Under the pieces are notes generated by a model. It was not told the origin of the DNA and did no database searches. It worked only from the letters and a program-made list of their open reading frames with translations. Of a DNA stretch of 64,000 bases, positions 1 through 9,116 are shown in pieces. The position numbers and the translations under genes are program-made. Numbering within the stretch: the stretch's first letter is position 1; every line of letters starts with the position of its first letter. The DNA comes from QHXW01 sp963752965. GTDB lineage: Bacteria; Acidobacteriota; Terriglobia; Bryobacterales; Bryobacteraceae. The DNA lies in contig CAVWAJ010000012.1 in NCBI GenBank assembly GCA_963752965.1, positions 124,001 to 188,000 on the forward strand, read 5' to 3'.

Positions 1-112
1 CACACCTGCTAAATCCGAGGAGGCCGGCTACCATTCGATTGAAGTCAAGCTGCGGGACCGGCCCGACGCCAAGGTGCGGACACGCCCGGGCTACTGGGCG
101 GCGGAACCATGA
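1..112 (+). CDS. C-terminal end of a VWFA-related acidobacterial protein (5' end outside window)
   Basis: An open frame enters from the left edge (codons start at base 2) and ends at the TGA at 110-112. The last residues (YHSIEVKLRDRP ... VRTRPGYWAAEP) match the usual end of the VWFA-related acidobacterial domain family, in which a KVRxRxGYW-like motif closes the protein. Only about 36 codons are visible, so the family call rests on this tail alone. The stop lies just upstream of the gamma-glutamyltransferase gene on the same strand. Confidence 0.5.
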   Translation, partial: TPAKSEEAGYHSIEVKLRDRPDAKVRTRPGYWAAEP

Positions 113-164
113 ACCGGCGTGCGCATCCGAGGAATCCCATAGAATGAATTTGGGGGCGTACCGT

Positions 165-1994
165 ATGAACCGTAAACTTATGCTACTCTTCATCGCCGCC
201 ATCAGCCTTCTCGCGCAGCGCCCACGTGACATCGAACATCAGGCACGGCATGCGTCGCGCGGGACGCATGGCGCCGTGGCGGCGGGCAGTGACTACGCCG
301 TGGATGCCGGCATGCGAATGTTCTACAAAGGCGGGAACGCGGTGGATGTGGGCGTCGCCACGACTTTCGCCGCCGCGGTTTCGGAATTCTCGCATATAGG
401 GTTCGGCGGAGAAGCACCCATTCTCATCCGGACGCGCGATGGCAAGGTGCACGCCATAGCGGGCGTGGGCACCATGCCCAAACTCGCAACGGCCGAGTTT
501 TTCCGAGAGCGGCACTTGCAGCCCGGTGAGCTCACCTCAGCGCCGGAGAAAAACGGCTTGAAAGGCATGGTGCCGGTGGCCGGGCTCATGCCGGCGCTGG
601 TTCCGGGCATGGTGGATGCGGAGCTGGTGGCGTTGCGGGAGTACGGCACCAAGTCCTTCAGCGAAGAGATCGCACCCGCGATTGAGCTGGCGGACGGCCT
701 GGCCATCGACGAAATGCGCTCCGGCGCGATCGAGCGTAACGTGCGTTTCTTCGAGCTGTGGCCTACGTCGGCCCACGTTTTCATTCCCAATGACCATGTG
801 ACTTACCCGGGTGAGATCTTCCGCCAGCCCGACCTGGCGCGCACGCTGCGATCCATGGCAGAGGTCGAGAAGAAGGCGCTGGCCGGTGGAGCGAGCCGCA
901 CCGCCGCAATCGATGCCGTGCGGGATTATTTCTATCGCGGCGACATCGCGCGGCACATCGACGCCTTCAGCCGCGAGAATCAGGGCCTGCTGCGCTACGA
1001 AGACATGGCGGCGTTTCATCTCGCTCCGGAAGACGCGGTCACCACCACGTTTCAGGGTTACCAGGTTTACAAGCCCGGCTTCTGGAGCCAGGGACCGTCG
1101 CTGATTGAAGCGCTGAATATTCTGGAAGGCTACGATCTGCACGCCATGCGCTGGAACTCCGTGCAGTATCTCCACACGCTGGTAGAAGCACTGAAGCTGG
1201 CGTATGCCGACCGCGACACCTATTACGGCGACCCGAAGTTCGTGAAGATACCGGCCGAGCAACTGCTCTCGAAGGATTATGCCGCGGAGCGCCGCAAACT
1301 GATCGGCACGCTGGCGTCGCTCGAGTTCCGGCCGGGCAAGATCGGTCCGAACCCGCCGCAGCATCCCTCGGAAGCCGAGATAGCGCGTTTCAAAATCGAT
1401 GACGCCCTCATGGCGCGCGATACCACCTGCGTGGACGCCATCGACAAAGACGGCATCATGTTCTCTTCCACGCCGTCTGGCGCGTGGCTGCCGTCGGTGA
1501 TCGCCGGCGATACCGGCATCGCGCTCACACAGCGCGCGCAAAGTTTTCTGCTCGTACCCGGCCATCCGAACGAGCTGGCGGGCGGCAAGCGGCCGCGCAT
1601 CACGCTGAGCCCGACACTCGTGTTGAAAGACGGCAAGCCGTACCTGGCGCTCTCTACGCCGGGCGGTGACAATCAGGATCAATCGCTAATGCAGATTCTG
1701 CTCGACGTCGTCGAGTTCGGCATGAACGCCGAACAGGCGATTGAAGCCCCACGCTTCCAGACGCGCCACCTGGTTTCGAGCTTCGACAATCACGCCATGA
1801 GCCCGGGCGATCTGCTGCTTGATGAGCGTATCAATTCTGCGACGGCTACCGAACTGGCCGAGCGCCACCATCTTGTGGGCACTCGGTCACGCTGGTCGAG
1901 CGGCGCCGCACCCGTTCTGATTCGCGTGACGCCGGAGGGCGTGATCGAAGCCGGCGCCGATCCCTACGGCTATCGCGAAGCCCGCGCCTGGTAA
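165..1994 (+). CDS. ggt: gamma-glutamyltransferase (gamma-glutamyltranspeptidase)
   Basis: Periplasmic Ntn-hydrolase that cleaves gamma-glutamyl bonds (glutathione and related peptides) and transfers the gamma-glutamyl group. I chose ATG 165 because it opens a typical signal peptide (MNRKLMLLFIAAISLLAQ); the frame is open further upstream (ATG 144 and 39) but that part is not family-like. The N-terminal part has the usual GGNAVDVGVATTFA and GFGGEAPILIR segments. The autoproteolytic nucleophile region is RDTTCVDAIDKDG, in which the first Thr of TT is the expected new N-terminus of the small subunit; the family usually has TTHxSVVD, so Cys replaces His here. About 610 residues, a little long for the family. 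A TAA stop directly abuts the next gene. Confidence 0.88.
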   Translation: MNRKLMLLFIAAISLLAQRPRDIEHQARHASRGTHGAVAAGSDYAVDAGMRMFYKGGNAVDVGVATTFAAAVSEFSHIGFGGEAPILIRTRDGKVHAIAGVGTMPKLATAEFFRERHLQPGELTSAPEKNGLKGMVPVAGLMPALVPGMVDAELVALREYGTKSFSEEIAPAIELADGLAIDEMRSGAIERNVRFFELWPTSAHVFIPNDHVTYPGEIFRQPDLARTLRSMAEVEKKALAGGASRTAAIDAVRDYFYRGDIARHIDAFSRENQGLLRYEDMAAFHLAPEDAVTTTFQGYQVYKPGFWSQGPSLIEALNILEGYDLHAMRWNSVQYLHTLVEALKLAYADRDTYYGDPKFVKIPAEQLLSKDYAAERRKLIGTLASLEFRPGKIGPNPPQHPSEAEIARFKIDDALMARDTTCVDAIDKDGIMFSSTPSGAWLPSVIAGDTGIALTQRAQSFLLVPGHPNELAGGKRPRITLSPTLVLKDGKPYLALSTPGGDNQDQSLMQILLDVVEFGMNAEQAIEAPRFQTRHLVSSFDNHAMSPGDLLLDERINSATATELAERHHLVGTRSRWSSGAAPVLIRVTPEGVIEAGADPYGYREARAW

Positions 1995-2945
1995 GTGGAT
2001 ACTCTCTTCGATGAGCCCTCGTCATTCGACCGCGACGCGCTGACCGCGCGCCTGAAGCAGCTTGCCGCCCAGCACATCTACGTCGGCGGCAGTTCCTGGA
2101 AATATGAGGGATGGCTCGGGCAGATATACAGCCGGTCGCGATACCTCACACGCGGCCGGTTCTCGCAAAAGCTCTTCAATGATACGTGCTTCGAGGAGTA
2201 CGCCCAGACATTCCCCACGGTTTGCGGCGACTTTGCCTTCTACCAGTTTCCGAGCGAGGAATTCTGGCGCCGCCTTTTCCGGCAAACACCGCCGGGCTTC
2301 CGTTTCGCGTTTAAGGCGCCGGAACAACTCACCTGCAAAGTGTTTCCCGCGCACCCACGATATAGCACGCTGGCCGGGATCGAAAATGAGACGTTTCTCG
2401 ACGCCGAGTTGCTCAAGCAATCGTTCCTCCGGCCGCTCGAAGCGTATCGCGACCGGACCGCTCTCGTGATCTTCGAGTTTGGATCGTTCGCGAAGAAAAC
2501 CTTCTTCGATGTGAACGAGTTTCTAGAGCGGCTCGATCCGTTTCTGGCGAAGCTGCCGGGCGAGTTCCGCTACGCAGTCGAGATCCGGAATCCCGATTTC
2601 CTCGAGCGCGCGTACTTCCAATGCCTGCGCTCCCACAAAGTGGCGCACGTCTTCAATGCGTGGTCGCGCATGCCCGAGTTGCGCCACCAGATGGCGATTC
2701 CGGAGTCGTTCACGGCAGACTTCCTGGTAAGCCGTGCGCTATTGCGCCAGAGCCGCAGCTACGAGGAGGCCGTGCGGCTTTTCACGCCCTACACGGAGAT
2801 CAAAGATCCAAACCCGGAAGTGCGTGCGTCGCTGCGGGACATCATCCATATCGCGCGGGACAAGCAGATGACCGCGTTTCTTTTCGTGAATAATCGGCTG
2901 GAGGGCAACGCGCCCGCCACAATCCTGGCAATCACCGAGCCGTGA
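1995..2945 (+). CDS. DUF72 domain-containing protein (YecE-like)
   Basis: A 316-residue TIM-barrel protein of the DUF72/YecE family, function not established. The family signature is clear near the N-terminus (IYVGGSSWKYEGWLGQIY, about residues 28-45), followed by FKAPEQLT and an AVEIRNPDF segment typical of the barrel. The start is a GTG placed immediately after the TAA of the gamma-glutamyltransferase gene, so translation is probably coupled. The gene is convergent with the short-chain dehydrogenase on the other strand, with only 4 bases between the two stops. Confidence 0.85.
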   Translation: MDTLFDEPSSFDRDALTARLKQLAAQHIYVGGSSWKYEGWLGQIYSRSRYLTRGRFSQKLFNDTCFEEYAQTFPTVCGDFAFYQFPSEEFWRRLFRQTPPGFRFAFKAPEQLTCKVFPAHPRYSTLAGIENETFLDAELLKQSFLRPLEAYRDRTALVIFEFGSFAKKTFFDVNEFLERLDPFLAKLPGEFRYAVEIRNPDFLERAYFQCLRSHKVAHVFNAWSRMPELRHQMAIPESFTADFLVSRALLRQSRSYEEAVRLFTPYTEIKDPNPEVRASLRDIIHIARDKQMTAFLFVNNRLEGNAPATILAITEP

Positions 2946-2949
2946 CACA

Positions 2950-3738
2950 TCAGCGCAGCTTCCAGCGATCGGTGACGAAATCCGCCGTTTCCTCGGTCCA
3001 GGTCCCAAACTTGGCTGCCATCTGGCCGCCATCGACGAGTATCGTGGCTCCGGTGATGAAAGAAGCGAGGTCCGACGCGAGAAACGCAATCGTGTTGCCG
3101 ACCTCATCAGGCGTGCCGCCACGGCCGAGCGGGATATCGCGGAAGTATTCTTTGACTAGCGGTAGGTCGAGGTATAACCGTTCCGTGAGCCGCGTGCGGA
3201 TCAGTCCGGGACAAACCGCGTTGATGCGGATCTGCCAGGGGCCGAGCTCGTTCGCGGCGGTGTGGAGAATCCCCAGGATGCCGGCCTTGCTCGCGTTGTA
3301 AGACAGGAGCGACGCTTCGCCATCGTAGGAATTGGTGGAGGCGGTCATGACGATCGCCCCACGCCGGCGCGGCTTCATGCGGCGGGCAGCCGCCTGCACC
3401 GTGTGAAACACGCCACTGAGATTTAACGCGATGGTCTTGTTCCAGTCATCGGCTGAGATTTCGCTTAGCGGTCCCCAGATTGCCCTGCCTGCGTTCGCCA
3501 CGACGATATCGGGTGCACCGGCCTGCTCGAACGCCGCATCGATCGAAGGCGGGTCCGTCACGTCGACAAGACAGCCACGCCCGCCGAGTGATCGCGCGAC
3601 TTCCTCCGGCCGTTCGCGTTCCAGATCAAAGATCCACACTTGTGCACCGCCGGCGGCCAGCGTACGCGCTGCGGCGAGACCAATGCCGTTAGCGCCACCC
3701 GTGATGACCGCCACTTTTCCGTTGAAATCAAAAGGCAT
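2950..3738 (-). CDS. SDR family NAD(P)-dependent oxidoreductase
   Basis: Classical short-chain dehydrogenase/reductase of 262 residues. The cofactor motif TGGANGIG lies at about residues 14-21, an Asp after beta-2 (WIFDLE) favours NAD(H), VVANAG is the structural NAG motif, and the catalytic Ser and YxxxK (SYNASKAG) are present at about residues 135-155. ATVLVDGGQ-type C-terminal sequence (ATILVDGGQM) is also family-like. The substrate cannot be told from sequence. The gene stands alone on the minus strand; its start region faces the tRNA-Val promoter. Confidence 0.88.
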   Translation of the reverse strand: MPFDFNGKVAVITGGANGIGLAAARTLAAGGAQVWIFDLERERPEEVARSLGGRGCLVDVTDPPSIDAAFEQAGAPDIVVANAGRAIWGPLSEISADDWNKTIALNLSGVFHTVQAAARRMKPRRRGAIVMTASTNSYDGEASLLSYNASKAGILGILHTAANELGPWQIRINAVCPGLIRTRLTERLYLDLPLVKEYFRDIPLGRGGTPDEVGNTIAFLASDLASFITGATILVDGGQMAAKFGTWTEETADFVTDRWKLR

Positions 3739-3787
3739 CAGATCTTTCTAACACATACGACGGCGCGGCGGGAGCGCTAAGCCTGCG

Positions 3788-3796
3788 TGATATAAT
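3788..3796 (+). promoter_or_regulatory. extended -10 promoter of the tRNA-Val gene
   Basis: TGATATAAT is a perfect TATAAT (3791-3796) with an extended TGn motif, 20 bases upstream of the first base of the tRNA. No convincing -35 box is seen, which fits an extended -10 promoter. The spacing would put the transcript start about 10 bases before the mature tRNA. Confidence 0.6.
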
Positions 3797-3815
3797 TAAC
3801 GCACACCTTTCATTT

Positions 3816-3892
3816 GGGCCCGTAGCTCAGTTGGTTAGAGCGCTACCTTGACACGGTAGAGGTCGCAGATTCGAGTTCTGCCGGGCCCACCA
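3816..3892 (+). tRNA. tRNA-Val (GAC)
   Basis: Folds into a complete cloverleaf: acceptor stem GGGCCCG/CGGGCCC (3816-3822 with 3882-3888), D arm GCTC...GAGC, anticodon stem CTACC/GGTAG (3843-3847 with 3855-3859) with loop TTGACAC giving anticodon GAC, and T arm GCAGA-TTCGAGT-TCTGC. Discriminator A3889 is followed by an encoded CCA (3890-3892). The gene sits directly at the edge of an integrase-bearing element whose recombinase gene points toward it. Confidence 0.97.
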
Positions 3893-4025
3893 CATTCTAA
3901 AGGATTTATGAGTTAGTGGTCTGGCGGCAGTGCGCACAACATGCACAGAATTCTCAGGAAATGAAGCGCGAATCGGTAAGTACACTGACGAGCCTACGAG
4001 TCGCACGAGTCACACGAGCTTCGCT

Positions 4026-5204
4026 CTACTGCAAGACTTCGAACCGCTGCTGGACTTTGCGAACAAGGTCCTCCTGGCGCTTCCGCTGAAGGATGGTGTA
4101 CTCACCGGTCATGGTTGGCCGAGAGTGACCAGCGTGCTTCTGCGCCTCAATGGCGGACCCCCCAACTTCTTGGAAAGTGGTGATGTTCTCTCGTCGTAGG
4201 GAATGGAAGCCGAACCCTTCCCAGTAGAAGCCCAATTGCTTCGCCGCCGGCCTGATGAAGTCCTTCAAGAGCGCGCGGTCATCATGCGGGTTCCCGTCAC
4301 CGCGGTCGAACACATAAGCTTCGGGGCTCACCTCGAGCGGCCGCAGGCGCCTGAAATTGTCGACCAGATACCCGAGCGGAACGTCCCGGTTGGACTTCTC
4401 GGATTTGGTGTCGTCCTGGTCGCCGCGGTAATACCGTTCGCGCACCTGCAGCCAGCCGGTCACAAGGTCGACGTTTTTCCACTTTAGGCCCAAGATTTCG
4501 CTAATGCGGAGTCCGGTGCTATCCGCTGTCTGGCAGATCAGCGCGACAAACTCGGGCACCGCATCCAGGAGTTGGAGGAATTGTGCGTCTGTCAGTAGCC
4601 GTTTTTCCCGTTTCGCCCGTTTCCGCCCGAGATCGCAGCGTTCAACGGGGTTTCGGTCTTTCCAGTACCCCCAATCATCGGCCTTGGTGAAAATGCTGCT
4701 CAGGATGTTGCGAAGATCGCTACGAGTCCACCAAGCGAGGCCATCGCGCTCTTTCCTGTTCAGGAAGTCCTGGATCAGTTCGGTTTCGACGTCACATAGC
4801 TTCATGGTGCCGAATTCCGGGAGGAGGTGTTTAGCGAGATGGCCCTGGTACTTGGCTCTGGTGCCGGCGCCCAGGTTCGGGAAATGCTTTTCCCGCCAGA
4901 TAGCTGCGAACTCGGAGAAGGGAATGTGCGATTGGATGGTGTACACCTCGCGGTTAACCTGCCGCAGAATCTCTTCCCGCTTCCGTTCAGCCTCGCGCTT
5001 TCCCATTTCGTCGCAGTAGCCGAGACTTTGCTGTTTCTGCACCCTGTCAATCTGTCCCTTGCCGATCAGCACCTTGCGCCGATATCGGATGTACCAGAAT
5101 GGCCGTGCGCCTTTGCTCTTTTTCAGCGGAGGATTTTGATACTCACGTCGCGCCATGCGTTCGCCCTCACGGGGAAGCATGATATCAGAGCGCGGCACCT
5201 GCAT
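4026..5204 (-). CDS. tyrosine recombinase/integrase
   Basis: A 392-residue phage-type site-specific recombinase. The N-terminal AP2/SAM-like DNA-binding part contains FSEFAAIWREKHFPNL; the catalytic domain shows the first Arg in TGLRISEILGLKWKNVD, then HSLRRENITTF (H-x-x-R), GH in QKHAGHSR, and the nucleophilic Tyr in MTGEYTILQ near the C-terminus. It is the first gene after tRNA-Val, oriented toward it, which suggests the tRNA 3' end is its attachment site. The start could also be the Met at residue 17 (MARREYQ). Confidence 0.9.
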   Translation of the reverse strand: MQVPRSDIMLPREGERMARREYQNPPLKKSKGARPFWYIRYRRKVLIGKGQIDRVQKQQSLGYCDEMGKREAERKREEILRQVNREVYTIQSHIPFSEFAAIWREKHFPNLGAGTRAKYQGHLAKHLLPEFGTMKLCDVETELIQDFLNRKERDGLAWWTRSDLRNILSSIFTKADDWGYWKDRNPVERCDLGRKRAKREKRLLTDAQFLQLLDAVPEFVALICQTADSTGLRISEILGLKWKNVDLVTGWLQVRERYYRGDQDDTKSEKSNRDVPLGYLVDNFRRLRPLEVSPEAYVFDRGDGNPHDDRALLKDFIRPAAKQLGFYWEGFGFHSLRRENITTFQEVGGSAIEAQKHAGHSRPTMTGEYTILQRKRQEDLVRKVQQRFEVLQ

Positions 5205-5212
5205 TGAAGTCC

Positions 5213-6605
5213 TTAGTTGACGCCTGCGGCGAACCAGGTCTCAGTCGATCCGTCGGTTCGTGGCGATGCAAGGCCAAGCCCGCTTAAGAGCTGCAGAGCG
5301 CGATCGATCTCCTCGGCCTTCTTGTTCCGGTGGAATACTTTCTCGATGATTCCCGTCTTCGTGATGCCGTTCGGCGCGTTACGCAACGCACGGAGCAAGC
5401 TGTCAGCCGTCGGATTGCCCAGAGAATCGCCCAGAACACACCGCGCAGAGTCCTCGCAGTATCGCCAGACCTCGAGCCCTGCCGCCAGATGCGGTATCCG
5501 GATCACGGCGCTCTTGTCGAGCAGCGCATAGATCATTGCTATCCTGAGCGTCTGGGGCGCGGCCCGGCACGTGGCGCTCCCGAGCAGGCCGGGCCGCGCA
5601 GAAGTGAGCCGCTCGTAAACTTCTTCCCAGAGTTCGCTAGCCTCGCTGTCCATCGTGATCGCACCCACTCCTCGAGAGAAATCGAGTGCATCCCGTAAGC
5701 GTTTCGTCGCCGGAGCCAAGTCTACCGTCTGCAGTTCACCACCATGTGGTAGAACCTTCGAGCGCTTCACCATCACCCAGAGGAACCGGTTAGCAAATCC
5801 ATTTAGGATGTCCGTGGTTACAAGGTATCGGGACAATTCGCCTGGCGTGATGTGACCGATTAAGGATATATGTGCTCCTGTTGCCTGCTCTGGGGAGTGT
5901 TTCGTCAGAGTACGCAGATCGCCGTTATCCCAAGCTTGGCGAATTACAACACCGAGAATGTTTCCGTCACGTTGGAGCTGTCGAAGTACGGAAGCGAACT
6001 CGGTTTCGATGACTAGCAACCGTTTATCATCAACGCCGGGGTCGGACGTAACCTTTTTGCGCCCAGTGATGCGTTTCGTTTTCTTGTCTTTGGTCGCCTC
6101 TTCGGTTTCGACTGCATTCCGCACGTGGTGGATCAATCCCTCGCCTGAGGATAGCCCTGACAGGTTTCTCTGATCCGCCCAGCCAGGATCAATCGGCTTG
6201 AGAATGTAACGAGCCATGTTCCAAGCGGAACCCTTGCGGCCGAAATTGGTATCTCCGACGAGCACAGTGAACACGTTGCTGAACTGCCGCTCAGCTCCAC
6301 GCGAGAGGTACGGGCTCCTACCGACTGCGTTGCCGAAACCGAGCAAGAGCTGGATCAAGATGCCGGCCGCGTCGGCCTCGGTGCGGGGGGAGCACGAGCT
6401 TCACCACTTCACCGGCCGGCCCGTGGAACGCCTCGGGCTCCAATGGTTTTGGCCAAGCATTCGAGGTTTGGGCAGTTGGGCCGAGGACTTCAGACCGAGC
6501 GGGCCCACTCGGTTTCGGCGGATTGTTGATCACCGCTCGGAGCGCCTCAGCTCGGTCGGCCTCTTCCTGTTCGCGCATGTAGTCGCCGTAGGTTTTGTCG
6601 CTCAT
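5213..6605 (-). pseudogene. DUF3987-type primase/helicase-associated protein, split by a frameshift
   Basis: Two frames join to make one protein. The first (6605 down to about 6388) gives MSDKTYGDYMREQEEADRAE ... WPKPLEPEAFHGPAGE, and the second continues with TEADAAGILIQLLLGFGNAVG, then VLVGDTNFGRKGSAWNMA (a P-loop-like segment) and GHITPGELSRYL. The break falls at a run of six G on the plus strand (6385-6390), a classic slippage or sequencing-error site. DUF3987 proteins are common replication-linked genes of integrative elements. The gene overlaps the CHC2 gene by 4 bases (ATGA). It may be intact if the G run is misread. Confidence 0.7.
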
Positions 6606-7231
6606 GCGGCTGCCCCCGCGCGCCTTGCCCGGAATAATGCCAACAGCGTTTCCGCCGATGCGGCCTGGACGTTCGCGATGTGGTTGTCCAGATCTTGGTA
6701 GCGCGCTTCGTACGTTTCACCGATTGTAGCGATGGCGTCGGCCGAGGGATGATCGAGGCTGTGCGTTACGATAAACCGCCGGCAGCGATGGTAGGCGCGC
6801 AGGTAGGTATCACGCGCTAAGCGCAGCGTCTCGAGCACGGATGCCTTCCAAGCTAAGAAGTCTTCAACTTCCGGCTGCGCAGCGGCGCGGCGCCGCTCCC
6901 AGTCGCGACCTTCTTCGCGAGTCCATGGCTTAAGCGGAATGCCGGCCAGCGCCGCGATCCACACGATCGCTGCTTTCTTGTCCAGGCCCAAGGCGCGCTG
7001 CACGAGCTTGATTTTTCCGCCGCCCTCATTGCAACCACTGTGACAGAACCACGTGCCCGCTTTCACGTTGAAGGCGAAGTTGAGGCCGTCGCCGCCGTGA
7101 AGGTTGCATCGCGTTCGGGCACCGCGGCGTGGACGCTCAAATCCGAGCGCCAGCATGATGTCGATGATCGAAATGCGCTCTAGGATCTCGCGCGCGTTTA
7201 GGCGCAACTGTGGTATACTATGGTTGTACAT
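6602..7231 (-). CDS. CHC2 zinc-finger protein (primase-like)
   Basis: The N-terminal half resembles the zinc-binding domain of DnaG-type primases: CNLHGGDG (C-x2-H) and CHSGC (C-x3-C) around residues 40-65, with FNVKAGTWFCHSGC in between. The rest (about 130 residues) is a charged helical region without a visible TOPRIM domain, so this is a stand-alone primase zinc domain of the kind found in phage and island replication modules. I prefer the Met at 7231 (MYNHSIPQ); the frame is open to 7258. It is coupled to the downstream DUF3987 gene by an ATGA overlap. Confidence 0.75.
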   Translation of the reverse strand: MYNHSIPQLRLNAREILERISIIDIMLALGFERPRRGARTRCNLHGGDGLNFAFNVKAGTWFCHSGCNEGGGKIKLVQRALGLDKKAAIVWIAALAGIPLKPWTREEGRDWERRRAAAQPEVEDFLAWKASVLETLRLARDTYLRAYHRCRRFIVTHSLDHPSADAIATIGETYEARYQDLDNHIANVQAASAETLLALFRARRAGAAA

Positions 7232-7421
7232 ACGATCAACTCGTTGTTTCCGGCCCAAGTTGCAACCTTGGGCCTTTCGTTTTCCTGGGCGCGGGCGGTG
7301 GTTCAGTCAACTCCACCGCGCCGACTTACGTTGGGCAAGTTAGCGCTAGGTCTACCTTGTGGTAAGTATTGTTGTCTGTTATTTCTCCGTGGCCGCGTCC
7401 GGTGTCCCTTGATCTCGCCGC

Positions 7422-7625
7422 TTACTGGCCAGTAACCCTCCTCGGCAAAGACTGTTTCCAGTTTTCGTAGTCCCGCCGTGGGTAGCGCACGCTTGACCCA
7501 ATCTTTACGAACGGGCAACCCCGTCGAAAAAGCCGATCACGACGTACCGATGCCAAACTGCGCTTTGTCAGTCTGGCTATGTCATGTTCGTCGAAAAAGT
7601 CTTCTGTCGTACTGAGCGCCTCCAT
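7422..7625 (-). CDS. excisionase/AlpA-like helix-turn-helix protein
   Basis: A 67-residue winged-helix-type DNA-binding protein: DEHDIARLTKRSLASVRRDR followed by GCPFVKIGSSVRYPRRDYENW. This is the MerR-like layout of excisionases and AlpA regulators, in which the strand-turn VRY and RxDxxxW close the domain. It is the promoter-proximal member of the tRNA-Val element and probably controls excision or the replication genes downstream. Confidence 0.75.
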   Translation of the reverse strand: MEALSTTEDFFDEHDIARLTKRSLASVRRDRLFRRGCPFVKIGSSVRYPRRDYENWKQSLPRRVTGQ

Positions 7626-7713
7626 ACATCATTCCCCGTTACTTTTGGTTGAGAACCACTAATATGGCATCTGTCGTTCTCGTAAATTTGGATCTGGTTG
7701 ATACAGTGGGGTA

Positions 7714-8766
7714 TTGCGCCTCTTACGTCGATTGTCACCCGCCCTCGTTTTCTCAGCGGTGTTTGCGGCCGTTTTGGCTTCGTTCCGCAACCGTGCCGCA
7801 CTTCAGGTTGAAGTCCTGGCTCTTCGTCACCAGCTCGGCGTTTTGCATCGCTCGGTCAAGCGGCCGAAGCTGACCGCCGCTGATCGCCTCTTGTGGGCAT
7901 GGCTGTCAGAGCTATGGAGCGACTGGCGAACCACACTGGTGATCGTCCAGCCGGAAACGGTGATCGCCTGGCACCGGAAAAGCTTCCGGCTATTCTGGAC
8001 CTGGAAGGTGCGAACCGGCAATCCGGGCCGACCCGCCGTAACCAGGGAGGTCCGGGATCTGATTCGCACAATGAGCCGCGAGAACCCTCTATGGGGCGCT
8101 CCGCGGATTCACGGCGAGCTTCTAAAGCTGGGGATCGACATCGGTGAGAGCAGTGTGAGCAAGTACATGGTCCGCCGTCGCAACCCGCCATCCCAGACTT
8201 GGCGGACCTTTCTCGCCAACCATCTCCAGAGCCTGGTCTCGGTCGACTTCTTCATCGTGCCCACCATCCGGTTTGAGGTCCTGTACGTGTTCCTGGTGCT
8301 GGCACACGACCGGCGCCGGATTCTGCACTTCGGCGTAACCGCGCATCCGACGGCCGAATGGACCGCTCAGCAACTCCGCAATGCGTTTCCCTGGGACACG
8401 GCAGCGCGTTATCTCCTGCGGGATCGGGATCGGATTTTCGGCGACGACTTCGTGAAGCAAGTCAGGGATATGAGTATCCAGGAGGTGCTCTCTGCGCCCC
8501 GTTGTCCCTGGCAGAGAGCTTACGTCGAGCGCGTCATCGGCTCGATACGCCGCGAGTGTCTGGATCACATGATTGTGTTCAACGAGGCATCGCTGCACCA
8601 GCATGTGAAGCTGTTTATCTCGTATTATCACCACACCAGGACGCACCTCTCGCTGGCTAAGGACACCCCGGAAACGCGACCTGTGCAGCCGCCGGAACTT
8701 GGACCTGTCGTTGCCATTGCCGAAGTCGGCGGCCTCCACCATCGATACGAACGCCGGGCTGCCTGA
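7714..8766 (+). CDS. integrase-core (rve/DDE) transposase
   Basis: A 350-residue transposase with an N-terminal HTH part (LALRHQLGVL ... AWHRKSFRLFWTW), a HTH_21-like ENPLWGAPRIHGELLKLGI, and an rve catalytic core: Asp in SLVSVDFFIVP, Asp in LLRDRDRIFGDD, Glu in RAYVERVIGSIRRECLDH. This single-ORF type is widespread in acidobacteria and resembles the IS481/IS3 integrase superfamily. The start is TTG at 7714. I could not define terminal inverted repeats, so the element ends are unknown; a 108-bp sequence about 90 bp after the stop recurs at 15296-15402 and may belong to its right end. Confidence 0.85.
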   Translation: MRLLRRLSPALVFSAVFAAVLASFRNRAALQVEVLALRHQLGVLHRSVKRPKLTAADRLLWAWLSELWSDWRTTLVIVQPETVIAWHRKSFRLFWTWKVRTGNPGRPAVTREVRDLIRTMSRENPLWGAPRIHGELLKLGIDIGESSVSKYMVRRRNPPSQTWRTFLANHLQSLVSVDFFIVPTIRFEVLYVFLVLAHDRRRILHFGVTAHPTAEWTAQQLRNAFPWDTAARYLLRDRDRIFGDDFVKQVRDMSIQEVLSAPRCPWQRAYVERVIGSIRRECLDHMIVFNEASLHQHVKLFISYYHHTRTHLSLAKDTPETRPVQPPELGPVVAIAEVGGLHHRYERRAA

Positions 8767-8857
8767 AAAAACAGCAGCACTTACCACAGGTGTAACGCGG
8801 CTCGGTTTCTCACCCGCGGAGCAGTGTCGCCGCGACGGGCGGCTGCGCCTCGGTGCC

Positions 8858-8965
8858 CGCTGCTTCCGTTACGGCAGTCGATTATTTTCAGGCTGTCCAT
8901 CGCGTCTCCCCCGGAAAGCCGGCCGACTTTGGCGGCGGATGGATTTTTCGATAGCCACAGTCGAG
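8858..8965 (+). repeat. diverged dispersed repeat, copy A
   Basis: This stretch (TTATTTTCAGGCTGTCC ... GATGGATTTTTCGA) matches the reverse complement of 15296-15402 over about 105 bases with scattered substitutions. One frame reads GFFDSH in both copies. Copy A follows the transposase stop by about 90 bases, so it may be the right-end region of that element, or a scrap of an unrecognised gene. No other feature is seen between 8767 and 9116. Confidence 0.6.
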
Positions 8966-9116
8966 GAAGGGCGCTAGACCGCGACCTGGGGGCCGGTGGT
9001 TTCCCTGTGAGCGCCGACGGGCCGGTCAATTATTCGCACCAGCGCACGACGGTCCTCTGATGGACTCTGCTGGGGGATAAATTACCCAGTGACGAATGTG
9101 CGGTGAGCAGACCAGG

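Larger units (their letters stand above)
3893..7640. mobile_element. small integrative element at tRNA-Val (right end not found)
   Basis: Directly downstream of the tRNA lie, all on the minus strand, a tyrosine recombinase, a frameshifted DUF3987 protein, a CHC2 zinc-finger protein and an excisionase-like small protein. This is the usual content of a tRNA-targeted integrative element or satellite. I did not find a second copy of the tRNA 3' end in the window by eye, so the right boundary given here is only the end of the last recognisable element gene; a transposase gene follows. The element is probably truncated or rearranged. Confidence 0.6.

Noticed and set aside
537..1682. Long minus-strand open frame (381 codons) opposite gamma-glutamyltransferase
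   Set aside because: It mirrors the high-GC codon pattern of the plus-strand gene and has no family motifs; the plus-strand protein is clearly the real one.
8122..8787. Minus-strand frame of 221 codons opposite the DDE transposase
   Set aside because: Opposite strand of an intact transposase with all catalytic residues; no likeness of its own.
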